From contig CAYPOY010000095.1 of assembly GCA_964412395.1 (NCBI GenBank), positions 1-16,294 of the forward strand: a DNA stretch of 16,294 nt, given 5' to 3'. The stretch comes from CAYPOY01 sp964412395 (GTDB lineage Bacteria > Chloroflexota > Anaerolineae > B4-G1). The translations under genes were made by a program, and so were the position numbers. The notes under the pieces are model-generated. The model ran no database searches, was not told where the DNA came from, and saw only the letters and a program-made list of their open reading frames with translations. Every line of letters begins with the position of its first letter. Position 1 is the first letter of the stretch. This document shows, in pieces, positions 13,101 through 16,294 of the stretch.

Positions 13101-13982
13101 ATGCGCATTTTTATCACCGGCTATAAAGGGCAACTGGGCCGCGCGCTCTACGCAGCGCTGGCCAAGCACACGCTGGCAGGCTGTGATCTGCCGGAGTTGG
13201 ACATCACCGACCGGGCAGCCATCGGCGCGGCCATCGCTGACTTCGCCCCCAACGTGGTGATCCACCCCGCCGCCTGGACCGACGTGGACGGCTGCGCTCG
13301 CGACCCTGAGCGTGCCTACCGCGTCAACGCGCTGGGCACGCAAAACGTCGCCCTGGCGTGCACAACCTGCGGCGCGGCAATGGTCTACATCAGCACCAAC
13401 GAGGTCTTTGACGGTGAGGCCACAGAGCCCTACCGGGAGTGGGACCCGCCTCATCCCATCAATCCCTACGCCCGGTCGAAGGCAGCCGGGGAGTGGTTCG
13501 TGCGCCACCTCCTCACCCGCTTCTACATCGTCCGCACCGCCTGGCTGTACGCCCCCGGCGGGCGCAACTTCCCCCACCGTATCGTCCAGTTAGCCGACAA
13601 TGCTTCGACGGCTCGACTGAGCTCGCCGAAGTCAGGCTCAGCACAGGGCGGGGCGCTGCGAGTGGTGACCGACGAGGTGAGCAACCCCACCTATGCGCCG
13701 GACCTGGCAGCGGCTCTCGCCGCCCTCATCCGCACCGAGGCCTACGGTGTCTACCACCTGACTAATGCTGGCTACTGCTCCCGCTACGACTTCGCCTGCG
13801 AGATCCTGCGCATCAGCGGGCGGGGACACGTGCCCGTCGAGCCCATCACCCTGGCCGACTTCCAGCGTGCCTCCACCCCTCCGCGCTTCGCCCCTCTGGC
13901 CAACACCGCCGCTGCTGCATTGGGAATCACTCTCCGTCCCTGGCAGGAAGCGCTGGCGGAATTCGTCAAAAAATCTCAATGA
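13101..13982 (+). CDS. rmlD: dTDP-4-dehydrorhamnose reductase
   Basis: A 293-residue RmlD/RfbD-type SDR reductase, catalysing the last step of dTDP-L-rhamnose synthesis. MRIFITGYKGQLGRAL (1-16) is the NAD(P) motif. PAAWTDVDGCARDPERAYRVNALGTQNVA (56-84) is the family hallmark; ISTNEVFDG (97-105) holds the catalytic Ser/Thr, and Y123-x3-K127 completes the triad. RTAWLYAPGGRNF and LRVVTDEVSNPTYAPDLA follow. Between them residues about 168-184 are extra relative to the usual family and are encoded by a palindromic repeat (13602-13648). The ATG at 13101 has AAGGAG 5 nt upstream. The TGA overlaps the ATG of the glycosyltransferase gene (ATGA). rmlA, rmlB and rmlC are not in the window. Confidence 0.92.
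   Translation: MRIFITGYKGQLGRALYAALAKHTLAGCDLPELDITDRAAIGAAIADFAPNVVIHPAAWTDVDGCARDPERAYRVNALGTQNVALACTTCGAAMVYISTNEVFDGEATEPYREWDPPHPINPYARSKAAGEWFVRHLLTRFYIVRTAWLYAPGGRNFPHRIVQLADNASTARLSSPKSGSAQGGALRVVTDEVSNPTYAPDLAAALAALIRTEAYGVYHLTNAGYCSRYDFACEILRISGRGHVPVEPITLADFQRASTPPRFAPLANTAAAALGITLRPWQEALAEFVKKSQ
13602..13648. repeat. Palindromic repeat embedded in the rmlD coding sequence
   Basis: Positions 13603-13631 fold into a hairpin: CTTCG pairs with CGAAG, then after one mismatch CG with CG, then GCTC with GAGC (one bulged T) around the loop GACT. GTCAGGCTCAGCACAGGG follows. The TTCGAC...CTCAG style matches a class of intergenic repeats common in environmental genomes, by memory. It adds Ala/Ser-rich residues about 168-184 in frame. 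Confidence 0.65.
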
Positions 13983-15031
13983 CCAAATCGCGAATCAGCG
14001 AATCAGCGAATCAGCGAATTAGCGAGTCGCAAATCGCGGACTCCGATAGGCCGGCCAGCGACCAGCTTGCCAATCTACCACTCACCACCGTCATCATCCC
14101 CAACTGGAACGGCGCGCGCCACCTCCCCATCTGCCTGGAGAGCCTCCGCCGCCAGGCCTACCCTCGCGTCGAGGTCATCGTCGCCGATAACGGTTCCACC
14201 GACGGGTCTCTGGAACTGCTGGCCTGCGATTACCCCAAGGTACGCGTGCTACCCCTGGGGGAGAATCGGGGCTTCGCCGGCGCGTGCAATGCCGGGATGC
14301 AGGTCGCTCAGGGGGAGTTCGTCGTCCTCTTAAACAATGACACCGAGACCGACCCACGGTGGTTGGAGGAGGTCGTCGCCGCCTTTGAGCGCCACCCGGA
14401 GGCAGGGATCGTCGCCTCCAGGATGCTCCTCTTCGATCAGCGCGACACCTTCCACACGGCGGGCGATTTCTACCGCATAGACGGCACCCCCGGCAATCGA
14501 GGGGTGTGGCAGAAAGACGTAGGCCAGTACGACCGCGAAGAATGTGTCTTCAGCGCTTGCGGAGGAAGCACAGCTTACCGGAAGGCTATGTTGGACCAGG
14601 TGGGCCTGCTGGATGAGGACTTTTTCTTCTCCTGCGAGGACGTGGACCTGGCGTGGCGAGCACAGTTGGCCGGCTGGAAGTGTATCTACACCCCTCGCGC
14701 TGTCGTTTACCACAAACTGAGCGCCACTGGCGGCGGAGTGACCGCCAGCTTCTACGACGGGCGCAACTTCATCTATCTCCTGGTTAAGGACTACCCCGGC
14801 GACCTCTGGCGGACCCACTGGCGGGCGATCCTGCGTGCGCAACTGCGACTGGCATGGGAGGCACTGCGGGCCTGGCGGGGGGCAGAGGCACGGGCGCGGC
14901 TGCGCGGCCAACTGACCGGTCTTCTGGGCATCCCCCAAATACTCCGCAAGCGGCGGACGGTGCAACGCAGTCGAACCGTTGACCGGGCGTACCTTGAACG
15001 TATCCTGACCGGGGTTGACGAAAACCCCTGA
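13979..15031 (+). CDS. Family-2 glycosyltransferase (rhamnosyltransferase-like)
   Basis: A 350-residue GT-A-fold enzyme that transfers sugar from a nucleotide donor; its place directly after rmlD suggests dTDP-rhamnose as donor. After a non-conserved 33-residue N-terminus, TTVIIPNWNGARHLPICLESL (about 37-57) starts the catalytic domain. VIVADNGSTDGS binds the nucleotide, ENRGFAGACNAG follows, and LLNNDTE holds the metal-binding DxD-like site. FFFSCEDVDLAWRAQLAGWKCIYTPRAVVYH contains the acidic acceptor-side motif. The C-terminal 80 residues are Arg-rich and amphipathic, likely for peripheral membrane contact. The ATG overlaps the rmlD stop. Codons 5-17 are an 8-nt tandem repeat. No other start codon is apparent between the repeat and the catalytic domain. 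Confidence 0.88.
   Translation: MTKSRISESANQRISESQIADSDRPASDQLANLPLTTVIIPNWNGARHLPICLESLRRQAYPRVEVIVADNGSTDGSLELLACDYPKVRVLPLGENRGFAGACNAGMQVAQGEFVVLLNNDTETDPRWLEEVVAAFERHPEAGIVASRMLLFDQRDTFHTAGDFYRIDGTPGNRGVWQKDVGQYDREECVFSACGGSTAYRKAMLDQVGLLDEDFFFSCEDVDLAWRAQLAGWKCIYTPRAVVYHKLSATGGGVTASFYDGRNFIYLLVKDYPGDLWRTHWRAILRAQLRLAWEALRAWRGAEARARLRGQLTGLLGIPQILRKRRTVQRSRTVDRAYLERILTGVDENP
13991..14030. repeat. Octanucleotide tandem repeat at the 5' end of the glycosyltransferase gene
   Basis: CGAATCAG at 13991, 13999 and 14007, CGAATTAG at 14015 and the degenerate CGAGTCGC at 14023. The 8-bp unit is not a multiple of three, so losing or gaining one copy would shift the frame only 4 to 17 codons after the start. 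Confidence 0.85.
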
Positions 15032-15305
15032 AGCAGGTATCATTCGTCGTTGCGCATTGTGACATCGGTTAGCGGAATGGTCAACTTCTCTACCTCCGTT
15101 TGCAGGCAGGCAGGGATGGGGCGGGGTTGTGCCTACGTTGTTTGACTAGTTCACCCGGATTGAGTATACTCATGTTGCTACCACTCGGCGCAGATTGGAC
15201 TTCACCAGTGATCGGCAGTGCATAAGGTGCAACCCCGTTGCGCGAACTTGGTAGAAGAAGTGAGTCACGGTGTGCAAGGAGTTTATAGGGAACGGAGTGA
15301 ACTCG
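15032..15305. promoter_or_regulatory. Intergenic region with sigma-70-type promoter of the GAF kinase
   Basis: TTGACT (15142-15147), a 17-bp spacer and TATACT (15165-15170) predict a start near 15177 and a leader of about 130 nt. No gene was seen; an 88-codon minus-strand frame overlapping the kinase start looks spurious. No clear terminator for the glycosyltransferase gene was found. Confidence 0.75.
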
Positions 15306-16294
15306 ATGACCACTCACACCATGTGGGCGGAAGCCCCAATAGCGGATAAAGATCAAAAGCTATCGGCTATTTTCGAAATCGCGAAGACTCTGGCCGCTGA
15401 GCAAGATATGGAGACCATGCTACAGCAATTCCTATCTTGCATCATCGAGACGTTGGAGGCACCTGAAGCAGGTGTCTTGCTGCTCTACGACCATTCTGAC
15501 GGGCGGCTGGCCGTGAGGGCGGCGCAGGGCTACAATCTCACCAGCCTGAGGCAGATCCGTCTTGCTCCCGGTGAAGCCACGTGTGGCAAGACATTTCAGA
15601 CAGGTCAGGCTGAACTGTACCCCACTCCCGAGGCCATTGCTGCGGCAAGGGCGGATATGACGCCAGCAAACCGCAAATTGTTCAGAGCGGCGACCGTCGG
15701 TCTAGGGCAGCCGCAGAGCGCCGTATGCATACCGCTGTTCACCGGCCAGACAAAAGTAGGGGCCTTGATGCTGGAGAACCGAAGCCAGCCCGGTGTTTTC
15801 GTTCCTGCGGACCTGCCCTTCCTGCGCGCCCTGGCCGACCTGATCGCCCTGTCCATTGAAAATGCCCGTTTGAGAGAGGAATTACAGGCCACGCAGGCTC
15901 TTGAGGAGGCAAATCGCCTCAAGGCCGAGTTGATCTCCACCCTGGGCCACGAGATGCGCACTCCGCTGGCTTCGATCAAAGGCTACTCCACAGCCTTGTT
16001 GATGGAGGAAGCCACCTTCAGCCCCGAGACCCAGCGAGAGTTCCTCCAGATCGTGGATGAGGAGTGTGACATCCTGCAAGACCTCATCCACGACCTGCTG
16101 GAGTCGTCCATCATTGACGCTGGTCTCTTGCGGCTCGAACCCCAGCCGGTGATGTTGCCTCGTCTGGCTAAGGGTGTGGCCGACGATATGGCGCACCGTG
16201 CCCAGGAGCACCGCTTCCTGATTGATTTTCCGAAGAGTTTCCCTATTGTGGATGCCGACCCTCATCGCATTGAGCAGGTGTTGCACAACTTGCT
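15306..16294 (+). CDS. GAF-domain sensor histidine kinase (partial, runs off the window)
   Basis: 329 codons are visible with no stop, so the gene continues beyond the window. An N-terminal helix (about 15-45) leads into a GAF domain (about 30-190: LEAPEAGVLLLYDHSDGRLAVRAAQGY, APGEATCGKTFQTGQ, VCIPLFTGQTKVGALMLENR, FLRALADLIALSIENARL). A coiled linker follows, then HisKA with phospho-acceptor His215 in STLGHEMRTPLASIKGY. The start of the ATPase domain, DPHRIEQVLHNLL, is visible at the end; the ATP-binding G boxes are cut off. There is no membrane helix in the visible part. The ATG at 15306 has GGAG (15294-15297) 8 nt upstream; a GTG at 15297 is also in frame. The ligand sensed by the GAF domain cannot be read from sequence. 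Confidence 0.9.
   Translation, partial: MTTHTMWAEAPIADKDQKLSAIFEIAKTLAAEQDMETMLQQFLSCIIETLEAPEAGVLLLYDHSDGRLAVRAAQGYNLTSLRQIRLAPGEATCGKTFQTGQAELYPTPEAIAAARADMTPANRKLFRAATVGLGQPQSAVCIPLFTGQTKVGALMLENRSQPGVFVPADLPFLRALADLIALSIENARLREELQATQALEEANRLKAELISTLGHEMRTPLASIKGYSTALLMEEATFSPETQREFLQIVDEECDILQDLIHDLLESSIIDAGLLRLEPQPVMLPRLAKGVADDMAHRAQEHRFLIDFPKSFPIVDADPHRIEQVLHNL

Overview
The window looks like chromosomal DNA of a bacterium of the phylum Chloroflexota, probably Anaerolineae and perhaps from a metagenome assembly. This is inference: the DNA is GC-rich, one secreted protein has the long Thr/Pro stalk common in that group, gene order is loose with short operons, and short palindromic or tandem repeats lie between and even inside genes. 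No rRNA, tRNA, CRISPR array, phage gene or transposase gene was seen.

Layout. 1-476: a palindromic MITE-like element, then a near-consensus promoter and a small DUF4870-type membrane protein (477-830) with its own terminator. 831-1197: a six-unit tandem repeat. 1198-5789: a plus-strand cluster of recJ (apparently frameshifted near its 5' end at a run of eight C), a UDP-glucuronate-epimerase-like SDR enzyme, and a secreted, membrane-anchored clan GH-A glycosidase-like protein. 5873-8344: two minus-strand genes, a PAP2 phosphatase and a soluble histidine kinase with an N-terminal cyclic-nucleotide-binding-type domain. 8345-8839: a divergent control region. 8840-10090: glutamate dehydrogenase. 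10214-10657: single-stranded DNA-binding protein. 11192-12939: a tight four-gene operon of a DUF3467 protein, a translin/TRAX-like protein and a Cas4-type nuclease split into two overlapping ORFs, each half with its own membrane helix. 13101-15031: rmlD (dTDP-4-dehydrorhamnose reductase) overlapping a family-2 glycosyltransferase. 15306-end: a GAF-domain histidine kinase cut off by the window edge.

How the parts fit. The epimerase, RmlD, the glycosyltransferase and the anchored glycosidase-like protein point to cell-surface glycan synthesis and remodelling. SSB, RecJ, the translin-like protein and the split Cas4-like nuclease are nucleic-acid enzymes. The DUF3467-translin-Cas4 operon is the best candidate for an undescribed system: two putative nucleases and a small conserved protein, translationally coupled, with the Cas4-type active site apparently assembled at the membrane.

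A second theme is repeats used as coding or regulatory sequence. A 15-nt tandem repeat encodes the hydrophobic core of a signal peptide, an 8-nt tandem repeat lies just inside the glycosyltransferase ORF, a palindromic repeat sits in frame inside rmlD, and a nested palindrome occupies the leader of the DUF3467 operon. All functional assignments rest on motif reading by eye; no database search was run.
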